This document shows, one piece after another, positions 1-8,189 of a DNA stretch of 64,000 nt. Source of the DNA: Unio delphinus. Its lineage: Eukaryota > Mollusca > Bivalvia > Unionida > Unionidae. The notes under the pieces were generated by a model, which saw only the letters and a program-made list of their open reading frames with translations, searched no databases and was not told where the DNA came from. The position numbers and the translations under genes are program-made. The first letter of the stretch is position 1; every line of letters starts with the position of its first letter. The stretch is from contig JAQISU010000115.1 of the NCBI GenBank assembly GCA_029339505.1, positions 1 through 64,000 of the forward strand, written 5' to 3'.

Positions 1-192
1 ATACAGGAATACCAACGGATTGTCAAGTCTTTCACAACAGCTCCACCTAGACAACAAACTGACTCCACTAGGGACCCACAAACAACTAACAAAACTGTCA
101 ACAATAAAGGGGTCAGCAGTGCATGGGACGTTAATCAATGGATCCCGAAGAACCCGAGGAGCCATCAGCGAAAATTAAGCCCGCAAAAACCA

Positions 193-1233
193 TTGGATAA
201 TCCGATTAAACTAAATAACAGGTTCCTACCACTACAGGTTTTAGATACACCACCGAACCGAAAACCCGAAAACCAACTAACATCGAATCCAAGACCAAAC
301 GCACAGATCGTTAACTCTGAAAAGCAACAACATCGAGTACCAAGTTCGAACCCTACGAAGCCAACATTGACAAGCACCTTCTCAACAACACCACTGAACA
401 CGCCGAAGGACACAACACCAACAACATCAGGTCTTGTCAAACCATTGGGGGACGCTCTAAGTGGTCTAATAACACCAAGGACTCCTTCTCCAAAGCCGAA
501 TAGGACACCAGGCCGACGATCACGGTCCCCTAGCCGCTCACCATCTCCCAGCAGCTCACGCTCGATGTCACCATGCTACCCTGTGCAGACGTATGCTGCC
601 GTTACACTATCACCACCGAAGGTAACACGATTTACACGACACCGTGGCAACAAAGCGGAATGGAAATTACCGAGATTTACCCATTCAACAGTGATAATTG
701 GAGACTCAAACGTATCCCGAATTAGGAATGAAACTGGCAACAAACACCTACAAATTGAGTCGTATCCGGGAGCAAGAATATGTCATTTTCAAGCCATGTT
801 TAGGAATTACCAACACCAAGACAAACCAAAGGAAATAATTATTCACGTAGGGATTAATGACAGGGATAACAACAACAACACCGGAGTGGCGCAAAGCATG
901 ACGAATTTAGCACAGATCGCTAAAGCAACATTCCCAGACTCGGAAATATTCCTGGCACAAACCCCAGTTTCCAACACCATGGATGAAATAAGACCACGAG
1001 AAGCGTTCAACATCAGGAAACTCAACGAACATTTGACTAAAATCACGGTGCAAGGAGTAAGCCACCTAGATAGCAACATCAGGGGTGGTTGCTTTTTTGA
1101 GTCAGACGGGATTCATTGGTGCCCCAGAACAGCCAACAGCATCGTCAATAAATGGGTACATCAACTCAGGGTGTACAAGTCGGTTTTTTGTCCAGTCCAG
1201 AAGGGCACAGCCAGGACAATGAAACACAATTAG
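193..1233 (+). CDS. U1 ORF1, SGNH/GDSL-like hydrolase
   Basis: Open reading frame with the standard ORF1 sequence (see U3 for domains). The frame is open leftwards to the window start without an ATG, so the true start is unknown; the first in-frame ATG is at 565, codon 125, just before the hydrolase domain. Confidence 0.75.
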   Translation: MDNPIKLNNRFLPLQVLDTPPNRKPENQLTSNPRPNAQIVNSEKQQHRVPSSNPTKPTLTSTFSTTPLNTPKDTTPTTSGLVKPLGDALSGLITPRTPSPKPNRTPGRRSRSPSRSPSPSSSRSMSPCYPVQTYAAVTLSPPKVTRFTRHRGNKAEWKLPRFTHSTVIIGDSNVSRIRNETGNKHLQIESYPGARICHFQAMFRNYQHQDKPKEIIIHVGINDRDNNNNTGVAQSMTNLAQIAKATFPDSEIFLAQTPVSNTMDEIRPREAFNIRKLNEHLTKITVQGVSHLDSNIRGGCFFESDGIHWCPRTANSIVNKWVHQLRVYKSVFCPVQKGTARTMKHN

Positions 1234-2741
1234 GTAGCAGTGTCGTGAACCTAAGCTCTAGGAGACTTTCTATTTCGGAGAAATCACTTTTAGAAAAGGG
1301 TTTGAAATTCATTCCAGCACCAAAATATATTGATCACTGCGAAATTACGAAACCAATTAAAGAATTCACTAGAAAATTAATGATCAATAAATTCTTTCAT
1401 TCAAAGAAAACTATGATTAAGACGCCTTTCACAGATAAAAGCAATTGGTGCCCACCGCCTTCAACCCTTACACCATCAATTCGAGAGATAACCGACCGTA
1501 TCTTTAAAAGGGTTTCTAAGATGCAAATGAGAAGAGAAACACCTAATCTTCCGACTAACGAGTTTGCAGCTTTACAAACACTTCGCAATGACTCTGACAT
1601 TGTTATTAAAAAGGCGGACAAAGGTTCAGCAACGGTTATCTTAGATAAAAAGGATTATATTTGGGAAATAGATCGACAACTTGCTAATTCTAAGCATTAC
1701 AGGAAATTAGATCAACCTATTTATCATACTACAAGTAAACAAATAACTAACATCATACATCGGCTGGTAAACAACAAAAAGATCAGTAAAAAACAGGTGC
1801 AGTACTTAACACCAGCCGAGAACCCGAGGCCAAGGCATATTTATACTTTACCAAAAATTCACAAAAGCCCCGAATCCTGGTCTATTCCGTTTCAAATTCC
1901 ACCAGGAAGACCAATAATATCTGATGTGGGGAGTGAATCATATCGCATTTCGGAATATATAGACTCATTCTTAGCACCATTGGCAGCTAAACACTCATCA
2001 TATCTCAGAGATACTACGGACTTTTTAGAAAAAATTAGAGATATCAAATTACCTTCAAACAGCTTTCTTGCCACTTTGGATGTTGAAAGTATGTACACAA
2101 ATATTGATATTAAGGATGGATTGAAGGCGGTGTTTAACAGTTTCAAGGCGAATCCAAACCCAAGTAGACCAGATTTAGAAATTTTGGAACTATTGAAACT
2201 GTGTTTAGAAAACAATGATTTTGAATTTAATGGCAATTGGTATCTACAAATTTCAGGAACAGCTATGGGAAAGAAATTCGCCCCAAGTTATGCAAATATT
2301 TTTATGGCAGAGTGGGAAAAAGCCGCATTCAATAGTTGTCAACTTCTTCCCGCAGTATATTTAAGGTTTCTGGATGATATTTTTCTGATTTGGACTTATT
2401 CCAAGGACGAGTTTGATCAATTTATCCAAACTTTAAATAATTTCCATCCTTCCGTAAAACTTAAAGCTATCGTCAGCGACACTTCTGTCGATTTTCTGGA
2501 TACAACCGTTTTTAAAGGACCCATGTTTGGAAATACCGGTATTTTAGATACAAAGGTATTCTTTAAGTCCACAGACACACATCAGTTACTGCATAAATCT
2601 TCTTTTCACCCTAAGCACACCTTTAAGGGGATCCTAAAATCACAAATTATTAGATTTGACAGAATTTGTTCTAGGAAGGTAGATTTTCAGAGGGCTACAA
2701 ACACACTGTTTAGAGTTTTAAGAACACGAGGGTATTCCTAG
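1152..2741 (+). CDS. U1 ORF2, reverse transcriptase truncated at codon 530
   Basis: Starts at an ATG preceded directly by an in-frame TAA (1149-1151). It encodes 529 residues covering the whole PLE reverse transcriptase region with catalytic D310 and D408-D409. AAG is replaced by TAG at 2739-2741, so the product ends just before the zinc-finger-like and GIY-YIG endonuclease part. Five other units carry the same stop. Confidence 0.88.
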   Translation: MGTSTQGVQVGFLSSPEGHSQDNETQLGSSVVNLSSRRLSISEKSLLEKGLKFIPAPKYIDHCEITKPIKEFTRKLMINKFFHSKKTMIKTPFTDKSNWCPPPSTLTPSIREITDRIFKRVSKMQMRRETPNLPTNEFAALQTLRNDSDIVIKKADKGSATVILDKKDYIWEIDRQLANSKHYRKLDQPIYHTTSKQITNIIHRLVNNKKISKKQVQYLTPAENPRPRHIYTLPKIHKSPESWSIPFQIPPGRPIISDVGSESYRISEYIDSFLAPLAAKHSSYLRDTTDFLEKIRDIKLPSNSFLATLDVESMYTNIDIKDGLKAVFNSFKANPNPSRPDLEILELLKLCLENNDFEFNGNWYLQISGTAMGKKFAPSYANIFMAEWEKAAFNSCQLLPAVYLRFLDDIFLIWTYSKDEFDQFIQTLNNFHPSVKLKAIVSDTSVDFLDTTVFKGPMFGNTGILDTKVFFKSTDTHQLLHKSSFHPKHTFKGILKSQIIRFDRICSRKVDFQRATNTLFRVLRTRGYS

Positions 2742-3419
2742 CACTTTCTCAGACAAATTAAGAACAATGCAATAGAAAATTTTGATACCAAACTACACGG
2801 AGTAGCTAAAGCAAAACCATGTAATAGCAGTCGCTGCAGCACTTGCCCATTTTTACAGGAAACACACATTTTCAAAAGTCAGCAGACTAATCAAACCTTT
2901 TATATTAAGCAAAATCTTTCATGCGATTCTAAAAACGTCATATACCTCATCACATGTAAGAAATGTGGAATACAATATGTGGGACAGACCAGTCTTACAT
3001 TAAGAGATAGATTCACTAGACACAGATTTGATATCAGACACAAGGCAAATAAAACCGTTCCTAACCATTTTAATACCTCAGACCATTCGATTAACGATTG
3101 TTGTATCACGCCAATTGAATATGTAGCGGATAAAGACAAACTAACGAAAAGAGAACAGTATTGGATACAAAAACTTAAATCATTAATGCCCGGGGGCCTA
3201 AATTTACATGAAGAGTTTGAAAAACTAATCCCGTTTGTCATTACATATAACACAAAAGCAACACAAGTTGCCAAACTAATGAAACAAGGGTATCTCCAAA
3301 TTCAGCAGATATTCCCAGCCATATTTTCTCATAAATTCATTACAGCTTATTGCAGAAATAAAAATTTAAGTGACTTCATTGTCAGAAGTAAGTTAAAGAG
3401 CGAAAGTAATTCTCCCTAG
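2742..3419 (+). pseudogene. U1 untranslated GIY-YIG tail of ORF2
   Basis: In-frame continuation of ORF2 after the TAG, with no further stop until 3417-3419. It keeps the GIY-YIG residues seen in U3. It would be made only by stop readthrough or by internal initiation, for example at the ATG at 2979, which lies inside the domain after the first half of the GIY-YIG signature. Residue 716 is Q. Confidence 0.8.
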
Positions 3420-3438
3420 GCCAGAGCTTATTAGGGTC

Positions 3439-3474
3439 CCCTAACCCTAATCCTAACTCTAAACCTAACCCTAA
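3439..3474 (+). repeat. Telomeric tract U1/U2, 6 hexamers
   Basis: Five fixed hexamers (CCCTAA, CCCTAA, TCCTAA, CTCTAA, ACCTAA) followed by a single perfect CCCTAA, then the U2 start. Confidence 0.97.
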
Positions 3475-3675
3475 CTCGATACAATACAGGAATACCAACG
3501 GATTGTCAAGTCTTTCACAACAGCTCCACCTAGACAACAAACTGACTCCACTAGGGACCCACAAACAACTAACAAAACTGTCAACAATAAAGGGGTCAGC
3601 AGTGCATGGGACGTTAATCAATGGATCCCGAAGAACCCGAGGAGCCATCAGCGAAAATTAAGCCCGCAAAAACCA

Positions 3676-4670
3676 TTGGATAATCCGATTAAACTAAATA
3701 ACAGGTTCCTACCACTACAGGTTTTAGATACACCACCGAACCGAAAACCCGAAAACCAACTAACATCGAATCCAAGACCAAACGCACAGATCGTTAACTC
3801 TGAAAAGCAACAACATCGAGTACCAAGTTAGAACCCTACGAAGCCAACATTGACAAGCACCTTCTCAACAACACCACTGAACACGCCGAAGGACACAACA
3901 CCAACAACATCAGGTCTTGTCAAACCATTGGGGGACGCTCTAAGTGGTCTAATAACACCAAGGACTCCTTCTCCAAAGCCGAATAGGACACCAGGCCGAC
4001 GATCACGGTCCCCTAGCCGCTCACCATCTCCCAGCAGCTCACGCTCGATGTCACCATGCTACCCTGTGCAGACGTATGCTGCCGTTACACTATCACCACC
4101 GAAGGTAACACGATTTACACGACACCGTGGCAACAAAGCGGAATGGAAATTACCGAGATTTACCCATTCAACAGTGATAATTGGAGACTCAAACGTATCC
4201 CGAATTAGGAATGAAACTGGCAACAAACACCTACAAATTGAGTCGTATCCGGGAGCAACAAACCAAAGGAAATAATTATTCACGTAGGGATTAAAGACAG
4301 GGATAACAACAACAACACCGGAGTGGCGCAAAACATGACGAATTTAGCACAGATCGCTAAAGCAACATTCCCAGACTCGGAAATATTCCTGGCACAAACC
4401 CCAGTTTCCAACACCATGGATGAAATAAGACCACGAGAAGCGTTCAACATCAGGAAACTCAACGAACATTTGACTAAAATCACGGTGCAAGGAGTAAGCC
4501 ACCTAGATAGCAACATCAGGGGTGGTTGCTTTTTTGAGTCAGACGGGATTCATTGGTGCCCCAGAACAGCCAACAGCATCGTCAATAAATGGGTACATCA
4601 ACTCAGGGTGTACAAGTCGGTTTTTTGTCCAGTCCAGAAGGGCACAGCCAGGACAATGAAACACAATTAG
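3676..4670 (+). pseudogene. U2 ORF1, broken SGNH hydrolase
   Basis: Three lesions are visible relative to the other units. Codon 52 is TCG-to-TAG (3829-3831). A 46-bp deletion with its junction near 4258 shifts the frame and removes the segment after the Y-P-G-A motif. The conserved Asn of the GxND block is changed to Lys (AAA at 4293-4295). The remaining 3' part is in the ORF1 frame to the normal stop at 4670. This is the only unit whose ORF1 is clearly dead. Confidence 0.9.
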
Positions 4671-6856
4671 GTAGCAGTGTCGTGAACCTAAGCTCTAGGA
4701 GACTTTCTATTTCGGAGAAATCACTTTTAGAAAAGGGTTTGAAATTCATTCCAGCACCAAAATATATTGATCACTGCGAAATTACGAAACCAATTAAAGA
4801 ATTCACTAGAAAATTAATGATCAATAAATTCTTTCATTCAAAGAAAACTATGATTAAGACGCCTTTCACAGATAAAAGCAATTGGTGCCCACCGCCTTCA
4901 ACCCTTACACCATCAATTCGAGAGATAACCGACCGTATCTTTAAAAGGGTTTCTAAGATGCAAATGAGAAGAGAAACACCTAATCTTCCGACTAACGAGT
5001 TTGCAGCTTTACAAACACTTCGCAATGACTCTGACATTGTTATTAAAAAGGCGGACAAAGGTTCAGCAACGGTTATCTTAGATAAAAAGGATTATATTTG
5101 GGAAATAGATCGACAACTTGCTAATTCTAAGCATTACAGGAAATTAGATCAACCTATTTATCATACTACAAGTAAACAAATAACTAACATCATACATCGG
5201 CTGGTAAACAACAAAAAGATCAGTAAAAAACAGGTGCAGTACTTAACACCAGCCGAGAACCCGAGGCCAAGGCATATTTATACTTTACCAAAAATTCACA
5301 AAAGCCCCGAATCCTGGTCTATTCCGTTTCAAATTCCACCAGGAAGACCAATAATATCTGATGTGGGGAGTGAATCATATCGCATTTCGGAATATATAGA
5401 CTCATTCTTAGCACCATTGGCAGCTAAACACTCATCATATCTCAGAGATACTACGGACTTTTTAGAAAAAATTAGAGATATCAAATTACCTTCAAACAGC
5501 TTTCTTGCCACTTTGGATGTTGAAAGTATGTACACAAATATTGATATTAAGGATGGATTGAAGGCGGTGTTTAACAGTTTCAAGGCGAATCCAAACCCAA
5601 GTAGACCAGATTTAGAAATTTTGGAACTATTGAAACTGTGTTTAGAAAACAATGATTTTGAATTTAATGGCAATTGGTATCTACAAATTTCAGGAACAGC
5701 TATGGGAAAGAAATTCGCCCCAAGTTATGCAAATATTTTTATGGCAGAGTGGGAAAAAGCCGCATTCAATAGTTGTCAACTTCTTCCCGCAGTATATTTA
5801 AGGTTTCTGGATGATATTTTTCTGATTTGGACTTATTCCAAGGACGAGTTTGATCAATTTATCCAAACTTTAAATAATTTCCATCCTTCCGTAAAACTTA
5901 AAGCTATCGTCAGCGACACTGCTGTCGATTTTCTGGATACAACCGTTTTTAAAGGACCCATGTTTGGAAATACCGGTATTTTAGATACAAAGGTATTCTT
6001 TAAGTCCACAGACACACATCAGTTACTGCATAAATCTTCTTTTCACCCTAAGCACACCTTTAAGGGGATCCTAAAATCACAAATTATTAGATTTGACAGA
6101 ATTTGTTCTAGGAAGGTAGATTTTCAGAGGGCTACAAACACACTGTTTAGAGGTTTAAGAACACGAGGGTATTCCAAGCACTTTCTCAGACAAATTAAGA
6201 ACAATGCAATAGAAAATTTTGATACCAAACTACACGGAGTAGCTAAAGCAAAACCATGTAATAGCAGTCGCTGCAGCACTTGCCCATTTTTACAGGAAAC
6301 ACACATTTTCAAAAGTCAGCAGACTAATCAAACCTTTTATATTAAGCAAAATCTTTCATGCGATTCTAAAAACGTCATATACCTCATCACATGTAAGAAA
6401 TGTGGAATACAATATGTGGGACAGACCAGTCTTACATTAAGAGATAGATTCACTAGACACAGATTTGATATCAGACACAAGGCAAATAAAACCGTTCCTA
6501 ACCATTTTAATACCTCAGACCATTCGATTAACGATTGTTGTATCACGCCAATTGAATATGTAGCGGATAAAGACAAACTAACGAAAAGAGAACAGTATTG
6601 GATACAAAAACTTAAATCATTAATGCCCGGGGGCCTAAATTTACATGAAGAGTTTGAAAAACTAATCCCGTTTGTCATTACATATAACACAAAAGCAACA
6701 CAAGTTGCCAAACTAATGAAACAAGGGTATCTCCAAATTCAGCAGATATTCCCAGCCATATTTTCTCATAAATTCATTACAGCTTATTGCAGAAATAAAA
6801 ATTTAAGTGACTTCATTGTCAGAAGTAAGTTAAAGAGCGAAAGTAATTCTCCCTAG
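4589..6856 (+). CDS. U2 ORF2, PLE reverse transcriptase with GIY-YIG endonuclease
   Basis: Uninterrupted 755-codon ORF2 despite the dead ORF1 upstream. Differences from U3: S445A next to the V-D-F-L-D motif and V522G; residue 716 is Q. The start ATG overlaps the surviving tail of ORF1. Confidence 0.92.
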   Translation: MGTSTQGVQVGFLSSPEGHSQDNETQLGSSVVNLSSRRLSISEKSLLEKGLKFIPAPKYIDHCEITKPIKEFTRKLMINKFFHSKKTMIKTPFTDKSNWCPPPSTLTPSIREITDRIFKRVSKMQMRRETPNLPTNEFAALQTLRNDSDIVIKKADKGSATVILDKKDYIWEIDRQLANSKHYRKLDQPIYHTTSKQITNIIHRLVNNKKISKKQVQYLTPAENPRPRHIYTLPKIHKSPESWSIPFQIPPGRPIISDVGSESYRISEYIDSFLAPLAAKHSSYLRDTTDFLEKIRDIKLPSNSFLATLDVESMYTNIDIKDGLKAVFNSFKANPNPSRPDLEILELLKLCLENNDFEFNGNWYLQISGTAMGKKFAPSYANIFMAEWEKAAFNSCQLLPAVYLRFLDDIFLIWTYSKDEFDQFIQTLNNFHPSVKLKAIVSDTAVDFLDTTVFKGPMFGNTGILDTKVFFKSTDTHQLLHKSSFHPKHTFKGILKSQIIRFDRICSRKVDFQRATNTLFRGLRTRGYSKHFLRQIKNNAIENFDTKLHGVAKAKPCNSSRCSTCPFLQETHIFKSQQTNQTFYIKQNLSCDSKNVIYLITCKKCGIQYVGQTSLTLRDRFTRHRFDIRHKANKTVPNHFNTSDHSINDCCITPIEYVADKDKLTKREQYWIQKLKSLMPGGLNLHEEFEKLIPFVITYNTKATQVAKLMKQGYLQIQQIFPAIFSHKFITAYCRNKNLSDFIVRSKLKSESNSP

Positions 6857-6875
6857 GCCAGAGCTTATTAGGGTC

Positions 6876-6947
6876 CCCTAACCCTAATCCTAACTCTAAA
6901 CCTAACCCTAACCCTAACCCTAACCCTAACCCTAACCCTAACCCTAA
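6876..6947 (+). repeat. Telomeric tract U2/U3, 12 hexamers
   Basis: The same five fixed hexamers followed by seven perfect CCCTAA copies. It is the only long tract found next to a Q716-type ORF2. Confidence 0.97.
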
Positions 6948-7148
6948 CTCGATACAATACAGGAATACCAACGGATTGTCAAGTCTTTCACAACAGCTCC
7001 ACCTAGACAACAAACTGACTCCACTAGGGACCCACAAACAACTAACAAAACTGTCAACAATAAAGGGGTCAGCAGTGCATGGGACGTTAATCAATGGATC
7101 CCGAAGAACCCGAGGAGCCATCAGCGAAAATTAAGCCCGCAAAAACCA
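6948..7148 (+). other. U3 5' leader, same in all units
   Basis: About 200 bp between the telomeric tract and the ORF1 numbering anchor. It has two short ATG-started frames: a 3-codon one at 7079 and a 20-codon one at 7094-7156. The ORF1 frame itself is open across the whole leader, back to a TAA lying inside the last CCCTAA hexamer, so part of this stretch may be coding. An AATAAA lies at 7059-7064. I found no hammerhead ribozyme core here by eye. Confidence 0.6.
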
Positions 7149-7156
7149 TTGGATAA
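7094..7156 (+). other. 20-codon upstream frame overlapping the ORF1 start region
   Basis: ATG at 7094 followed by 19 codons rich in Pro, Glu and Lys, ending at TAA 7154-7156. It lies one frame away from ORF1 and overlaps its first codons. It could be an upstream ORF, or the true N-terminus joined to ORF1 by a +1 frameshift or by splicing. It is unchanged in every unit where I checked it. Confidence 0.4.
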
Positions 7157-8189
7157 TCCGATTAAACTAAATAACAGGTTCCTACCACTACAGGTTTTAG
7201 ATACACCACCGAACCGAAAACCCGAAAACCAACTAACATCGAATCCAAGACCAAACGCACAGATCGTTAACTCTGAAAAGCAACAACATCGAGTACCAAG
7301 TTCGAACCCTACGAAGCCAACATTGACAAGCACCTTCTCAACAACACCACTGAACACGCCGAAGGACACAACACCAACAACATCAGGTCTTGTCAAACCA
7401 TTGGGGGACGCTCTAAGTGGTCTAATAACACCAAGGACTCCTTCTCCAAAGCCGAATAGGACACCAGGCCGACGATCACGGTCCCCTAGCCGCTCACCAT
7501 CTCCCAGCAGCTCACGCTCGATGTCACCATGCTACCCTGTGCAGACGTATGCTGCCGTTACACTATCACCACCGAAGGTAACACGATTTACACGACACCG
7601 TGGCAACAAAGCGGAATGGAAATTACCGAGATTTACCCATTCAACAGTGATAATTGGAGACTCAAACGTATCCCGAATTAGGAATGAAACTGGCAACAAA
7701 CACTTACAAATTGAGTCGTATCCGGGAGCAAGAATATGTCATTTTCAAGCCATGTTTAGGAATTACCAACACCAAGACAAACCAAAGGAAATAATTATTC
7801 ACGTAGGGATTAATGACAGGGATAACAACAACAACACCGGAGTGGCGCAAAGCATGACGAATTTAGCACAGATCGCTAAAGCAACATTCCCAGACTCGGA
7901 AATATTCCTGGCACAAACCCCAGTTTCCAACACCATGGATGAAATAAGACCACGAGAAGCGTTCAACATCAGGAAACTCAACGAACATTTGACTAAAATC
8001 ACGGTGCAAGGAGTAAGCCACCTAGATAGCAACATCAGGGGTGGTTGCTTTTTTGAGTCAGACGGGATTCATTGGTGCCCCAGAACAGCCAACAGCATCG
8101 TCAATAAATGGGTACATCAACTCAGGGTGTACAAGTCGGTTTTTTGTCCAGTCCAGAAGGGCACAGCCAGGACAATGAAACACAATTAG
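7149..8189 (+). CDS. U3 ORF1, SGNH/GDSL-like hydrolase (reference)
   Basis: 346 codons from a TTG used only as an anchor. No in-frame ATG occurs upstream; the first is at 7521 (codon 125), which would still leave the whole hydrolase domain. Residues 1-160 are low-complexity, rich in P, T, S and R, with an SR-dipeptide stretch at about 109-127. Residues 165-310 show the SGNH blocks: nucleophile S172 in G-D-S (170-172), N222 in G-I-N-D (220-223), and D305/H308 in the D-G-I-H motif, so the catalytic set is complete. Esterase domains of this family are known in ORF1 proteins of CR1/L2-type LINEs and, as I recall, in giant telomeric PLE-containing elements of rotifers. The substrate is unknown; a role in binding or carrying the element RNA is inference. 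It overlaps ORF2 by 82 bp. Confidence 0.8.
   Translation: MDNPIKLNNRFLPLQVLDTPPNRKPENQLTSNPRPNAQIVNSEKQQHRVPSSNPTKPTLTSTFSTTPLNTPKDTTPTTSGLVKPLGDALSGLITPRTPSPKPNRTPGRRSRSPSRSPSPSSSRSMSPCYPVQTYAAVTLSPPKVTRFTRHRGNKAEWKLPRFTHSTVIIGDSNVSRIRNETGNKHLQIESYPGARICHFQAMFRNYQHQDKPKEIIIHVGINDRDNNNNTGVAQSMTNLAQIAKATFPDSEIFLAQTPVSNTMDEIRPREAFNIRKLNEHLTKITVQGVSHLDSNIRGGCFFESDGIHWCPRTANSIVNKWVHQLRVYKSVFCPVQKGTARTMKHN

Larger units (their letters stand above)
1..3474 (+). mobile_element. PLE unit U1 (first 9 bp outside window)
   Basis: First unit of the array. Alignment with later junctions shows that only 9 bp of its 5' end lie outside the window. It carries an open ORF1, an ORF2 interrupted by the recurrent TAG at codon 530, and the shortest type of telomeric tract. 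Period to U2 is 3483 bp. Confidence 0.95.
3475..6947 (+). mobile_element. PLE unit U2
   Basis: Unit of 3473 bp: the basic 3483 bp, minus a 46-bp deletion in ORF1, plus six extra CCCTAA hexamers. ORF1 is broken but ORF2 is uninterrupted. Confidence 0.96.

Noticed and set aside
193..195. TTG at the 5' end of ORF1 as a real start codon
   Set aside because: It would be plausible in bacteria, but all evidence here is eukaryotic. It is kept only as a numbering anchor.
165..440. Other minus-strand frames of 62-124 codons opposite ORF1 and ORF2
   Set aside because: They recur in every unit only because the sense strand recurs; they show no recognisable motifs and lie wholly opposite coding sequence.
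2742..2747. Viral-type leaky stop context after the codon-530 TAG
   Set aside because: The bases after TAG start with CA but do not fit the CARYYA readthrough consensus, so readthrough is not supported by sequence alone.
3420..3475. LTR or classic target-site duplication at the junctions
   Set aside because: No direct repeat other than the telomeric hexamers flanks the units, so a duplication could not be told apart from the hexamers themselves.
3382..3648. Minus-strand frames of 88-102 codons across each junction with Leu-Gly repeats
   Set aside because: The Leu-Gly run is just the telomeric hexamer read on the minus strand, and its length follows the hexamer count. No domain is seen.
6948..7148. 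Hammerhead ribozyme, common in PLE terminal repeats
   Set aside because: I looked for the CTGANGA core with a matching GAAA on both strands of the unit and found no convincing match. A covariance-model search would be decisive.
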